This document shows positions 46,781-57,748 of a stretch of 64,000 nucleotides of DNA, in pieces (positions within the stretch are counted from its first letter, which is position 1; every line of letters starts with the position of its first letter). The notes below the pieces were generated by a model. That model did not search any database. It was not told the origin of the DNA and saw only the letters and a program-made list of their open reading frames with translations. The DNA lies in NCBI GenBank assembly GCA_025738555.1, contig JAOVFP010000020.1, forward strand, positions 1,798,001 to 1,862,000, read 5' to 3'. The stretch is from Cyathus striatus. Lineage: Eukaryota > Basidiomycota > Agaricomycetes > Agaricales > Nidulariaceae. Position numbers and translations under genes: made by a program.

Positions 46781-47021
46781 ACGATGCGCTGCAAAATTTC
46801 TCCGGCCATCCTCATCTCGACGGTTTCAACATTTCAATTCCACTGTATACCTACGCCGCAAAACTATATTATTACCTCTTAATAAGGCAATTCTACTTCT
46901 ACCATACTCCCATCATTTCCCAATGTTCTCTCCATTGCATATTTCGTGTGTAAGACCAAGCTAAATACAGCATCGATGTGGTCAAACATATATAGAGGGG
47001 GGGGTGAAGTTCTACCTCTTT

Positions 47022-47979
47022 TTTTTGGTGGTACCTTGTGATGTGCACAGCACACTTCTGTTAACAGTAGTTAATTTTAGGTGTACGGTAAGGGGGGCGC
47101 CCAGAGGCCAAGGAGAGAACGAAAGACCAGATTGAAGTTAAACCACGACGGGGAAATGCATTGATGCACACCTTAGGTGCTTCTTAAGGTGTGTGGGACT
47201 CTAAGCCCTCAAACAGCACTCGGGAAATGTGCACTGGGGTGCACGATCCCTGGTGGCTTGAGGGGCTCAATACCCACTAAAACCCCGTGGTTCCAGTGAA
47301 TGGAGTTATTATGTAGCCAAGTATTAGGATCTCTCAATACACCCGACCATGTCTTGATCACTAGCTTTTGCTTCGTTGCTTTCTTGCCAAACCTTTTCTG
47401 ATTAGAGGACATTATGTCTAACTTTAGGGTTTCGTTGATTAAAGTGAGCCATCTGTTATGGGTCTCATACAGGGTATGGAATTGTTCCGGGTCGTCTTCA
47501 CGTTCGATGCGTTGTTCCCATATGAAATATGCTGATTCTGATACCAGGATATTGAAGAGTCTATTAGCTCCGGGGCGTTTTTTCCCATCAGGGGATTTCC
47601 AGTTGGCAAATCCGCAACCAATTATTGAGCCCCAGATGGTATTGTTCCAGTCAATTCCGACTTTTTTAAGTAGTTCTTTGCATAGATTCCATATAGTGTG
47701 CTTACCTGATGCACGGCATTCGGTTAGGATGTGTTCCGGGGATTCTTCCATGTCACAGGCCGGGCATTTAGCTCGTTGCTCATAGCCTTCTATGTGGTCC
47801 CAGAAGTCATCGCACTTATGGATGTTGTGCATTGATTTCCATAGGAAATTATGTGCCCTCTTGTTCAGGATGTTTTTATTTTGTGTGGAGTTCCATATGG
47901 CGGCATCAGTAAGTAGTCTGCCCGTTCTATCATTGACGTGGTATCTTATGATGTCCAGGTTACAGAGAGTTTTTCGTCG
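47022..47979 (-). mobile_element. 5'-truncated Tad1-like LINE with 14-bp target duplication
   Basis: On the minus strand the frame runs from 47,979 through TLCNLDIIRYHVNDRTGR, NKRAHNFLWKSMHNIHKC and CPACDMEESPEHILTEC to a stop at 47,209. This is the C-terminal end of a LINE polyprotein, with its Cys motif. A 3' region of about 180 bp and a short A tail (T run at 47,022-47,026 on the plus strand) follow. The 14-bp sequence AGTTCTACCTCTTT occurs at both edges (47008-47021 and 47980-47993). Truncation at the 5' end, A tail and long variable target duplication are the marks of target-primed reverse transcription. Confidence 0.9.
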
Positions 47980-48627
47980 AGTTCTACCTCTTTAAAATGG
48001 GCATTTAGAATCAGACGGAGTTGAGAGGACTTGGAGCTGAGTGGACAGGAATTTTTATTTCGGCGGCATTTAGTAAGTCTACCAATTCTATACACTTCAT
48101 TGGTATTATGTGGCACATACTACATTATTGAACATTTTGACTGTGTTCATGTTTGTGACAAAGGAGAGGTCGACCTGATTTTCTGTTGATAAAATATGGC
48201 ACGGCAATAGATGAATGAACGTTCAGTTACAACATCGTCATACTTGTGCCTATGCAGCGATGACATTGGTGTACTGCTTACTATACAAGCTACATGGATA
48301 TTGAAGTTGTAATGCTTGTTTCTCAAGAGCATGTTTAGATTAGGTTCTCCTGGAAGAAGTTAACCAATTGTTAGCCGCTTGAGCACCCCAGTGCTACCAC
48401 CCAACCCAACCGGTCAACCGGTCGTTGGTACCGGTACCAGCTCACCATTTGTAGAGTTCATTATTTTCTATATATTTTGATAAATGTTAACAAATTATTC
48501 AGGTTCAGATTACACAAACCATATCAGGAATTTGCGGGCAGCGGAAGTTGGCGCTGAGTTTAGAATATCTGCATATATGCGCAATTTGGCTCCACCTCTT
48601 CTTCTCATCTTTCTCCCTCGTACCACC

Positions 48628-49848
48628 ATGTTCTCAACACTCCTCGTCACTCTCTTTGCTGCCTCCTCTATCTTGGCCTCCTCCGCTGAGCCATTCGTGT
48701 ACGTACCTGCACCTTCGACATATTCTTACTAATACAACCCTACTAACTACATCCTCAGCAAACAATGTGGTTCTATCCTGAGCGAAGAAGACCTGCTCGC
48801 CGCCGAAGAAAAGTTTAAAGTCGACAAAGCCCTCAAGGAATCCCAACGTGAGGTTTGCCACACTGGCCCTGTGAACGTCTACTTCCACGTCGTTGCGGCG
48901 AACGAAACTGTTGCAGGTGGCTGGCTACCGTACGCCTTTGTTTACCGCTATTTCTGTGACATGTCTAAGATTCACAATTCAATAGTGATTCACTGATCGA
49001 CACCCAGATGTCCGTTCTTAATGAAAGCTATGCCCATACTGGTCTACAATGGGATTTAGCTGGCGTCGACAGGACGATTAATGAATCTTGGTTCAATTTG
49101 GTAGTCGATGACAACGAGTAAGTAAAAGCTTAAACTTATTAAGCTAGTAATTGGATTTGACATATTTTAGGACATTACCGCATGAAATGAAACAGCAACT
49201 CAAAATAGGAAACGTGTCCGATCTGAATATATACTCCGTTGGGTATGTTTCTTATACTTGTGATTTTCAATTAGACTTATCACATAATAGGTCAATTCTT
49301 TTACAGTTTAGTGATGGTTATTCAGGATATGCTCTTGGATTCACCAATTATCCCTGGTCCTACACTGATTACCCCATCGACGACGGGTCTGTCCTCGACC
49401 TCAATACGTTTCCTGGTAGCGCTAGTGGGAATTACAGCATGGGTAGGGTTGCGGTTCACGAAGTTGGCCATTGGGCTGGTCTCCTCCACACTTTCCAGGT
49501 AGGTTTCATCCACATTATATTCCCTAATTTTGTAGGCAAATTAATAATGCTTCTCTCAAGGGTGCTTGTAACGTCGAAGGCGATCACGTTGCCGATACGC
49601 CAAGCGAGAACATACCATCCTTTGGGTGCCCAATTGGTAAAGATACTTGTCAAGGCTCCGACTTTCCTGGTGAAGACCCCATCCGTAAGTATAGTCCCAG
49701 TCATTCAACATTACAACCCGGCTAAGATCTAAACATCTCAGACAACTACATGGACTACACGGCAGATTACTGTCGCTATGAGTTTACTCCCGGTCAAGTC
49801 GATCGTATGCGGGATCAGCTGTTGATGTATCGTAATATTCAAATCTAG
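48628..49848 (+). CDS. Secreted M43 metalloprotease (MEP1-like)
   Basis: Seven exons in frame: 48628-48698, 48759-48929, 48986-49117, 49171-49242, 49291-49498, 49561-49684 and 49742-49848, for 294 residues. A signal peptide (MFSTLLVTLFAASSILASSAE) is followed by a propeptide-like part and the catalytic domain. The zinc motif HEVGHWAGLLH (205-215) fits HExxHxxGxxH, and the Met-turn is NYMDY (261-265), both as in pappalysin-type M43 enzymes. GACNVEGDHVADTPSE and CPIGKDTC are the usual segment between them. Length is normal for fungal M43B proteases. It likely degrades extracellular protein. The 48-bp fourth intron is chosen because its alternative acceptor (64 bp) breaks the frame. Confidence 0.9.
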
Positions 49849-50488
49849 GAACGATGAAGACACACCACGAACTGTGCGCTTGGACTATTATTGAGCTTTC
49901 GCTAGAGACGTAGAATAGGCCGCATGACATAGATACAACGGATTGGACCGATGGACCGGATATACTACATGGACTGTTATCATTATTGATAGTGAATATT
50001 TGTAATGTTGTAAAGTATATTTGATGTTATGTAATGCAAATAAGTTTTGTAACATGTATGTAACAAATAAATGAAATGGTGTGTTGTTGCCTGTTGTAGC
50101 GCAGACCAGGCGCAGACTCCAAACCAGGCGCTTTCCGCGCGTTCAAGAGGCTAACGCCAGCACTGTTTGGTTCAAGGGGGTTCGCCAAACTTCAAAAGAC
50201 TTTAAATCCAACTCCTCAGCTTCAAATACTGAGCTAGTTCAAGTACTTACAATTATTTAAATTTAGTGATTCGTCTGACGAGACTTTCGTGAATTCATGA
50301 AGAAACTTTCAAGCGTATGTATATATTGGATCCATGCACATTGATAATTCTACGCCAGTTTAAGTCCCCAAACTCTACATATCATCTCATTACTCGGTGA
50401 TCCGCATCTTGCAAGTGCTTCAAAATCAATCCTGATGTGAAATGTCAGCATTGTCCGTAGTTATATCCAAAATCAACAAAAACCAACT

Positions 50489-50662
50489 CTATTGGCAGGT
50501 GGTTCCTCCGCAAAGCCACTCGTCCTTGCTAATTTTATGGCAAGAACACCCACGAGCCTCAAGGTTCGTTAGGGATGGGTTGGGATTGGGACTAGGCATA
50601 GCCTGTGCGCCGAGAGAGAAGAAGGCGAGGGCAACAGAAATGAGAGCGACGGCGAACTTCAT
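50489..50662 (-). CDS. 57-residue Cys-rich secreted peptide, copy 2
   Basis: A single exon with the same signal peptide as the 37.9-kb gene, residue for residue (MKFAVALISVALAFFSLGAQA), the same MPSPNPNP, then SLTNLEAR and a tail with cysteines C-x-C-x9-C-x4-C. The loop is one residue longer than in copy 1 and the C-terminus one shorter, so length is unchanged. Intact frame and stable cysteines, against change elsewhere in the mature part, suggest both copies remain in use. TATA box about 70 bp upstream. Part of segmental duplication C. Function unknown. Confidence 0.75.
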   Translation of the reverse strand: MKFAVALISVALAFFSLGAQAMPSPNPNPSLTNLEARGCSCHKISKDEWLCGGTTCQ

Positions 50663-50731
50663 TTTGAATGAGATGTTGATATCGATGTGTAAATTCGATG
50701 GATAATTTTCAACTAGAAAGGATTCTACGTC

Positions 50732-50740
50732 TTTTATATA
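50732..50740 (-). promoter_or_regulatory. TATA box of peptide copy 2
   Basis: TATATAAAA on the minus strand, about 70 bp upstream of the ATG at 50,662. Confidence 0.6.
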
Positions 50741-51471
50741 TCTTCATATTTTGGAGATTTGCCGTTTCTGGACAGTATGTGGATCAGCATTTGTTGACTA
50801 TCAATGAAAATGGCTATCGTGCTCTATCGTCTGGTGCGCATCACGGCTGACCAGGTTGACCTCTTCCGAGGGACGACGATCACAGGAACGGGATGATGAT
50901 CCGCAGTGCAAATCATGTGTGCCCCACTGTGGCCATATGCATATTTGATGGGGTTTAGAGAAGGATTAGATACTATGCAAATACGATACTCACCAGGCTT
51001 ATAGTTGTATAGCTCTACTTGAGAGGCTGTATATAATAATGTATATTGAATCACATATCGAAAGCCGAGCTAATTTGTCGTAGCTACTTAATGCCTGCCA
51101 GTAGTGACCGTTCAGTGTATACCGAGACTTTCCTTGGAGTACTTACTGATAAACGCTAAGACTAGGCCCGCTCGAGTTTCAAGCTTATCTTTGTATATGA
51201 GTAGAAAGATAGTAAAAGGTTCTGGGTAAACTTGACCGCCTCACAGCCCTGTATACGTATCGTATGTACACAGATGAAACAGAGTTCCAGACTCAGAAGT
51301 TATCTTGATCACAGGATGGCGGAGTGACTTGAGCACATTGCACTTCGTTCGATTAAACGGCTGTTAGCACTATCTTGATTCTTCCGACGAGGAAACTGGG
51401 AACAAAAATTGACAGCGTTTGGACAGCGTAAGTAGGCAAATGAGACAGAAAACACCAAAGTACAGCACACA

Positions 51472-52702
51472 CTAAGCCCCTCCACCTCCGCTCGCAAGAC
51501 CACTCTTCTTAAGGGTATCAACCGCAATCTTCGCACTAGTCCTCAACTTGCCCTCCTCCCCACCCCCTTCCTCCGTAGTGTCAAACCCAACCCCAGCAGC
51601 CCGCGCAGCTCTCTTCACACCCTCATCACTCCTAATCCAAGCACCCTCCCTTGCCTCACGCTTCCACCACTTCTCTGATCGTTCGCGTGTCTCCGGTGTA
51701 CGCATCAGCGCTGCGCGGGCGTATTTCAGCAGGTGTAGTGCAGGCATGAGGTGATCCAGAGTTTGCAGGGTGGTTTGGTTGAGTTGTAGTCGGGCGGAGG
51801 GGGTGAGCCCTGGCGGAGGCTGGACGAGCCCCGAGAGGATTGGTATACGAATGGGCAGTGTTGGCGGGAGGAGAGTTGGGAGGTGTTGGATTAGTAGGGG
51901 CAGTACGAGGAAGAGGATGTGTCGTGCTTTCAGGAGGGTATCGTGCCACTGTATGCGTGTTAGTTGGTAGAGAAGACAAGGGTGGGTGGTATACGAACCA
52001 TGAACACGTCCTGCTCGACTCCCCGCGGGGGAATGTTGATTGGCGAAGTGGCGAGGTAGTAGATTTCCGCCAAGGCTGCAACGATGAGTGTCCCTACGCC
52101 GAATCCACGTAAGTGAGCACGGTTGTTCATGTCTAGAGACACAATCTATTCGACGCATAAGTCAAAGCTCAGGGGGTAGACTGGGGGGACGTACGCCAAC
52201 AACAGCTAGTTCACGGACGTAAGAGAGCAAAGGCCTAGGAAGCGCATAGACTGCAAAGTCCTCGTACGTCAGGCAGTACTCGCAAGTTGCAAGGACATTA
52301 TGTCCAAATCTACCACCAAAGTATCAGCCGCGAACTAAGCGTAAAGATGAAATCTACGGACCTGATATACAAAGTCCGCAAATCAAATGATGAAAGCCTC
52401 TTCACCACCCTCTCCAAATGGCTTGGAATCGCTCCATCATCGGAGTACTTCAGCAACAGAGCCCTAATGGTATCCGTAGGGGTGTTCACGGGAACTTTGA
52501 GAAGCTTGAAGAGGTTCGGTGGTGGGGTGACGAGGATATGGTAGATGATGTACAGGGTGTGTAAAAGGAGAAAGGCCGAGATGGCCTTTTGAGAACGTGG
52601 TTTTTGGGTGCTGGGGAGTATGAAAGAGTAGTAGATCCATGTTGTGGATATTATGAGAGAGAGGGAGAGATAAGTGTCTATGGAGGGGGATATCACTGCC
52701 AT
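51472..52702 (-). CDS. Conserved fungal membrane protein of unknown function
   Basis: Four exons on the minus strand: 52702-52362, 52309-52195, 52145-51999 and 51948-51472, for 359 residues. Hydrophobic segments near residues 11-30 (SLSLIISTTWIYYSFIL), 40-60 (AISAFLLLHTLYIIYHILV), 165-185 and 205-225 suggest a multi-pass membrane protein. The phrase FGHNVLATCEYC...DFAVYALPRPLLSYVRE is the hallmark of a single-copy family found across ascomycetes and basidiomycetes, with no assigned role that I can state. The C-terminal 90 residues are charged and cytosolic-looking (RERSEKWWKREAREGAW). It is a useful host-gene anchor in an otherwise repeat-rich stretch. Confidence 0.8.
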
Positions 52703-53342
52703 GGTTGTTGTCTATGACATGCGGATTGCTGTCGTGGTTCCAGGAAAGAGAGCCAAAACGTTGTGGCAGACGCGTGACATCACGTCAACGCTAAAGTCAC
52801 ATGGTCACATGTCAACATCTCCACTGCCGTTTTTCAATTTCAGTGTCAATTTCAGAAATTTGCATGTACAACCCGGTTGGAAAATTTGACGAGAACAAGT
52901 TATCTGCGATAAAATTATGCACTTATACATCGCAAATATTCATTAACAACAATAATAACGGTCCATGTAGTCTATCTGGTCCATCGGTCCAATCCGTTGT
53001 AATGGTCTATACGATAAATTTGCTTTTCGATGTCATTTCCTCAGTCCCCAGCCCGGGTACTATCAGATACTTGAGTATAAAGTAACTGTCTTGTTAGCTA
53101 GTCATGGATTAATGTGTTGATGATATACATCCACTGATAGTTATTGAAAATAATCCAAGATTAATATGACTGCTCTGTTTTTGGTCTTATCGGCGTAGAC
53201 GCACATGCAACCCGATTCCTAAGCCGTACTTTTAAACTTTACGGCAAACGGCGAAGTTGATTGAAGAAGTCAAAAATATTGCCAAGTTAACATTCAATTA
53301 AGTAACACCGCACCGAAGCTAAGTAGAATGTAGATGTCACCA
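52703..53342. other. Intergenic; contains inverted match to the M43 gene 3' flank
   Basis: No gene seen. About 70 bp at 52,933-53,001 match, in reverse complement, 49,933-50,002 just downstream of the M43 protease (shared ACGGATTGGACCGATGGACC and CTACATGGAC). Confidence 0.6.
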
Positions 53343-55040
53343 TTATTCATTAAGATACTCCATAATCAATACATCCCATTTGTCCTTGAAGTCTGCATCA
53401 CTGATACAAACTCGACCAGAGAAAGGGCAAAGTGAGCTTGGTATGAAGTTGGGCTGGCGTAAACTGTCAATTAACGTATAATCATACCAACCTGGATCTA
53501 AGCTGGAGTGTGAAAGAGGGGGTCTATTCACACGAATGCCAATGCGCCCGCCCCTTTCCCGTCCATCCGTCCGGCTTGGAAAATAAGTGCTTGGCTGATG
53601 CGTCAGCGAGACAAATCTGGAATTGCACAGTTGATATGGCTCGAAGTAGAATGTCATCTTCACAAAGAAATCGTAGTGCAGCTCCGTAACTGTCGGAATA
53701 CGAGTAGTGTCAGAAGTTGCGAGCGTCGGAGCCTCCTTTACGTTGATGTCGTATCGTGTTCCGTGACACATGCGGCGCGTACGGTGATCTTTTGGGATAT
53801 ACATGTATTCAAATGTAAGAGGTAGCGCCTCGTAGACGCTCTGATACCATTCAGCTGGCCTGACAAGTCTGGGTGCTGCCAATGAATTATCTTGGTTACC
53901 ACGACGTTCGCGTAAATTAAGGTGCAAGCCAGGAATAAGGTCAAGTGCCTCATCTGACTGATGCAGCATGTCGCGACCAGGAATCAACTCCGGAAGCTTC
54001 CAGATGTAAATGTCATCAGATGATATGGTTCCCAAAACATTGTCCTTGATAAAGGGCTTTGAATACTAATCGAATGAGTAAATTGCATCAATGAGCAAAG
54101 TGATAGCAGCCTTACGTGAGAAGCAAGGTGTAGATCGATTGCACAGGTTATGCTAATGGATTTATCTTCTACGAAGTCCCAGACCCTTATAGTTGCCGTG
54201 TCTTGAAGCACAAGAAAGTCACCACAGAGGGAATATTCGAGGCAGTTGTTTTGAAAAGCAAACTTCAAATGTGCAATTTTTTCGAAGACTGGACTTGGGT
54301 GAAGAGGATAGACATCATATATAAAAAACTGAGCAATGTCCCTGTTATGTGTATCAGCTTAGTTCGCAATAAACAAAAACAAGAAATCGTACCACTGTAC
54401 ATTCTCCACATTCGTCTCACTGTACAATGTGAGCATAACCCGCAGCCCCAAACCATCATTGGTGGTCGAGACACGATGGATGTAACCTGAAAATATTAAC
54501 GTGATGCTGGCCACTAATTGAGGACCATCGAATGTGGCATTTAGATCCCAAAGGGTAATCTCGTCTTTGTAAAACACGAAAAGGTAGCGACCGCCAGGGA
54601 CAAGGAAAATTCCTGTGGTGAACTTCTCCTGAAAATTGAGCCCAAGTCTAAGTGCTCGAGTGGTAACAGCCTTCAATTTACTGCCTGGTGTATTTTGGTT
54701 CAAGACAGAAAGAAATCGATAAGGTTTCATGGCAACAGATTTGAGCTCAGAAATACCCATAGTACTGACAGGTGCTATGCTGGGAAGGAAGATCCTATCT
54801 TGTGCGCAAACTTTTTTCAGTATGTTTATGTACACTGAACGTTGGGATTCTAGATTGTACATTTTGCGGCATGTCTCAGTAAATATCTCAGTAAATAGTG
54901 CACAAGTGACTAGTTGGATGCGCCTAGGCTGAGGTCCTGCGTACCTTGAGCACAGACAACATATCGTTTATAACTGGAATTAGGTCTAGTATCTGTAAAT
55001 GGACATCATATGGAAGACCTAGAAATTTTGCGTCTGTCAT
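53343..55040 (-). CDS. F-box protein with WD-like body, gene 1 (intact)
   Basis: Four exons on the minus strand: 55040-54945, 54874-54393, 54341-54116 and 54056-53343, for 505 residues, no stops. The F-box is LGLPYDVHLQILDLIPVINDMLSVLKTCRKMY (about 6-37), split by the first intron. The body has strand-like repeats: GIFLVPGGRYLFVFYKDEITLWDL, EYSLCGDFLVLQDTATIRVWDFV and DDIYIWKLPELIPG, which resemble WD/propeller blades. The C-terminus ends CNSRFVSLTHQP...GWYDYTLID...LCPFSGRVCISD...DVLIMEYLNE. F-box proteins link targets to SCF ubiquitin ligases; this family is greatly expanded in mushrooms. A tandem relative lies upstream (55.7-57.35 kb) and a fragment at 36.9 kb. Confidence 0.85.
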
Positions 55041-55204
55041 GACTGGCAGAAGTTGGAGGTGTAAAGTTCAAACTGGGTACAAAGTCACAAACAGGAATTT
55101 CCATTGTGGAACGACTTTACATAAGGCTTTCACGATTGGAATTAAATAAATCCAAACAGTGCTGGGCGCTGAGTACTATAAGTAGTCCGATGTTGGTCCG
55201 ATAG

Positions 55205-55360
55205 CGGAAGGGCCCAGGCTATCGCCGGCAAAGTCCAACTTAAATAACTAGTAACTAAGTACTGGTACTATATAGATGGCCTCATAAATTTATACCAAAC
55301 AAGTTTAAGCTCAAGCCCTATAACCCTAAGGCTATCTAAAGTTCAATAGCAGGAATGAGC
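55205..55360. repeat. Repeat G, short copy
   Basis: Head CTATCGCCGGCAAAGTCCAA and tail AGCCCTATAACCCTAAGG match the ends of the copy at 46,046-46,780, with most of the middle missing. It lies between the two F-box genes. Confidence 0.45.
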
Positions 55361-55701
55361 CGTGTCATAAATTACTGGAGTTCAATGTTCATGAATTGCT
55401 CGAAGCAGGGCTAAGGATCAAGTCATCGACTTTCTTGGCCTTTTAAAGCCTCACTTCAACGTTTCTCTTCTGGGGCGTAGTATAAGTATGCCTCATCCGA
55501 GTCACTAACTAGCCAGTGACATGCTGACACTTGAAGGCGATGATCGAGTTGTGGGCAGCTCACCTCAGAGCACCCGTAAAGAAATAGTACTTAATTGAAC
55601 AAAAGTGATCCGGAAACTCAAACTCCGTTGAAATCGGTTTAAGTGTCGTGATCTTCAATTGTTTTTTTAGTCAGTATCAAAGCCAGCATTACATACTGAA
55701 A

Positions 55702-57353
55702 TTATTGAAGGTAGTCCATAATTAGTATATCCGATTTGTCCTCGAAGTTACCGCTGACGCAGACCCTGCCTGAGAAAGGGCATAAGGATGAACACTTTGC
55801 ACCTTCAGAATGACTGGTTCCCTCCATTATCTTGTAATCGTACCAGCCCAAACCTATACCTGACCCTAAACGGCCTTCTCTACTGACCCAGACTTCAATG
55901 CCATTGCGCGAATCAAGTTGCTCTTCATCGAAGTTACCGAGATGTTCGTGAGTTGAAGTGACAAATCTGGAACCACATAGACGATATTCCAAAACCACGA
56001 GATCGTAGCTCTTCTCCATGAAGTAATGATAGCAAGTCAGTGAGTCCGTACTTTTAAAAGCATTGCTATTCAATGTCTGCTTTAGATTTATTAGCTCATA
56101 CCGAGTACCGGCTATGTGTAGCCCCCGGCATGTTATGGACCTGCTTAGCCATTCAAACACGAAATTTACTTCATCGGAAGCACTATGATACCACTGGGAC
56201 AGTCTGATATAGACTGGTGGGAGGCCATCTGAATATCGTATTTGATGATCCTTTATGTCAAAATGTATATCGGGAATAAGGGGAAATGCACTAGGCTGCA
56301 ACACTGAGTCATGGCCAGGAAGCAATTCAGGTACACTCCAGAGGAAAATATCTTCATCAGATATAATAACCAAGACATCTTCTTTAAAAAATGGCTTTGA
56401 ATTATCGATTATAAAATTGCATTAATGAGTCGAAATATGGGCTCACATAGATATCATCAGCGTTTCCTTCAAAGCTTATACTTATGGACTTGTCCTCTAC
56501 GAAGTTCCATACACTGACAGTTGCCTCCTCATTCTGGTCCACAACCACAAGGTAGTCTCCAGAGAATATTCAAGGAAATCCGATTCTTGAAATGTAAAAA
56601 CTTCGTTCGCAACTTCTGTAAATTCAGGAATTGGCGATAGTGGATAGATATCGTATATAGAAAATCTAATAGCATGGCTATTACTTGCATTAGTCTCAGC
56701 CCTTTGTAATGAGCATTGGAAAGTAAACAAACTTTTCGTCATCGTCACCTGGAAACAGCGTCATCAAAATTCGAAGCCCGAGGCCACCACCAGTTGCGGA
56801 AATTTTATGAAACCAACGTTCATTATCGAAATCGCGAGCAGCCACTGGTTGAGAGTCGTCGGATACGTGGCATATGTCCCAAAGGCTAAGTTTTACCCCA
56901 CTAAAAACCAGCAGGTAGTGACCACCTGGAACAAGGAATATTTTAGTATTGTTTCCATGAAAACTGGGGCCAAGACGAAGTATTCGAGTAGTGGCAGCTT
57001 CTATTTTACTCCCTGGAGCATGGTTTTCCAAGAAAGAGTGGAATCGATAAGGTCTCGCCGCCGCAGATTTTAGTTCAGGGACACTCATAGTACTGAGTGC
57101 AAGAAAAGTAGGAAGAAATATTCCATCCTGTAGACAAACCCTCTTGAGTGCACTTATGCAGATCGCGCGTTCAGACCCCAAACGATGCATCTTTCGACAT
57201 GTCTTGAAAGAGATATCAAGTTAACGAGGAACGTTAGTGGGGGATTGCGACGTTGTGTACCTTAATAACTGACATGACATCATTTAAGAGGGGAAGGTGG
57301 TCAAAAATGCGAAGGTGAACATCATACGGTAAGCTGAGAAAATCGGCGTTCAT
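55702..57353 (-). pseudogene. F-box protein with WD-like body, gene 2 (one-base frameshift)
   Basis: The structure mirrors gene 1: exons 57353-57261, 57202-56733, 56683-56447 and 56394-55702. The F-box (LSLPYDVHLRIFDHLPLLNDVMSVIK) and TCRKMHRLGSERAI are intact. Exon 3 starts HAIRFSIYDIYPLSPIPEF and reads well to FLEYS, then slips. One base seems missing near 56,566-56,572: the following sequence in another frame gives GDYLVVVDQ...ATVSVWNFVEDKSISIS, matching gene 1. Exon 4 is intact to DILIMDYLQ. So the gene is nearly whole but carries a single-base deletion, either real or a sequencing error. Tandem duplication with gene 1 is clear from the shared exon pattern. Confidence 0.8.
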
Positions 57354-57748
57354 GTCAATTTGAATGAGAAGGAAAATGGTTTGTGCAACATTGTGGTCAC
57401 ATGTCCATGTCAAAGGTTCGAGACAAATTGTATTGTACATATCAGCCTCCGATCAAACTTTCTTTTGTGAAACAAATGTAAACACAAGCTAGCACTGGCT
57501 AGTCTCGTACCAAACGTCCACGCGTGGACGGTCTTGTAACAAGGTACAAGTTTTACCGGGGCAATGTAAAGCCAACCAAGGGTATTAGATTAACAATGTA
57601 GTACGCATTACATAATAGAAAATTTTATTCGCCGGTTGTCACTGTCACGCAAATCTAGGCCATCGCTCTGAGATTGGGAACGCGCTGTGCGCGCATCGCC
57701 CTACAATGCATTCAGCGCAGTCGACATACTGAACAACTATCTACTTGA

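Larger units (their letters stand above)
50480..51390. repeat. Segmental duplication C, copy 2
   Basis: Counterpart of 37,800-38,745, same orientation. It includes the peptide gene and about 700 bp upstream. An insertion GACGACGATCACAGG near 50,870 and other small indels separate the copies. Confidence 0.85.
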
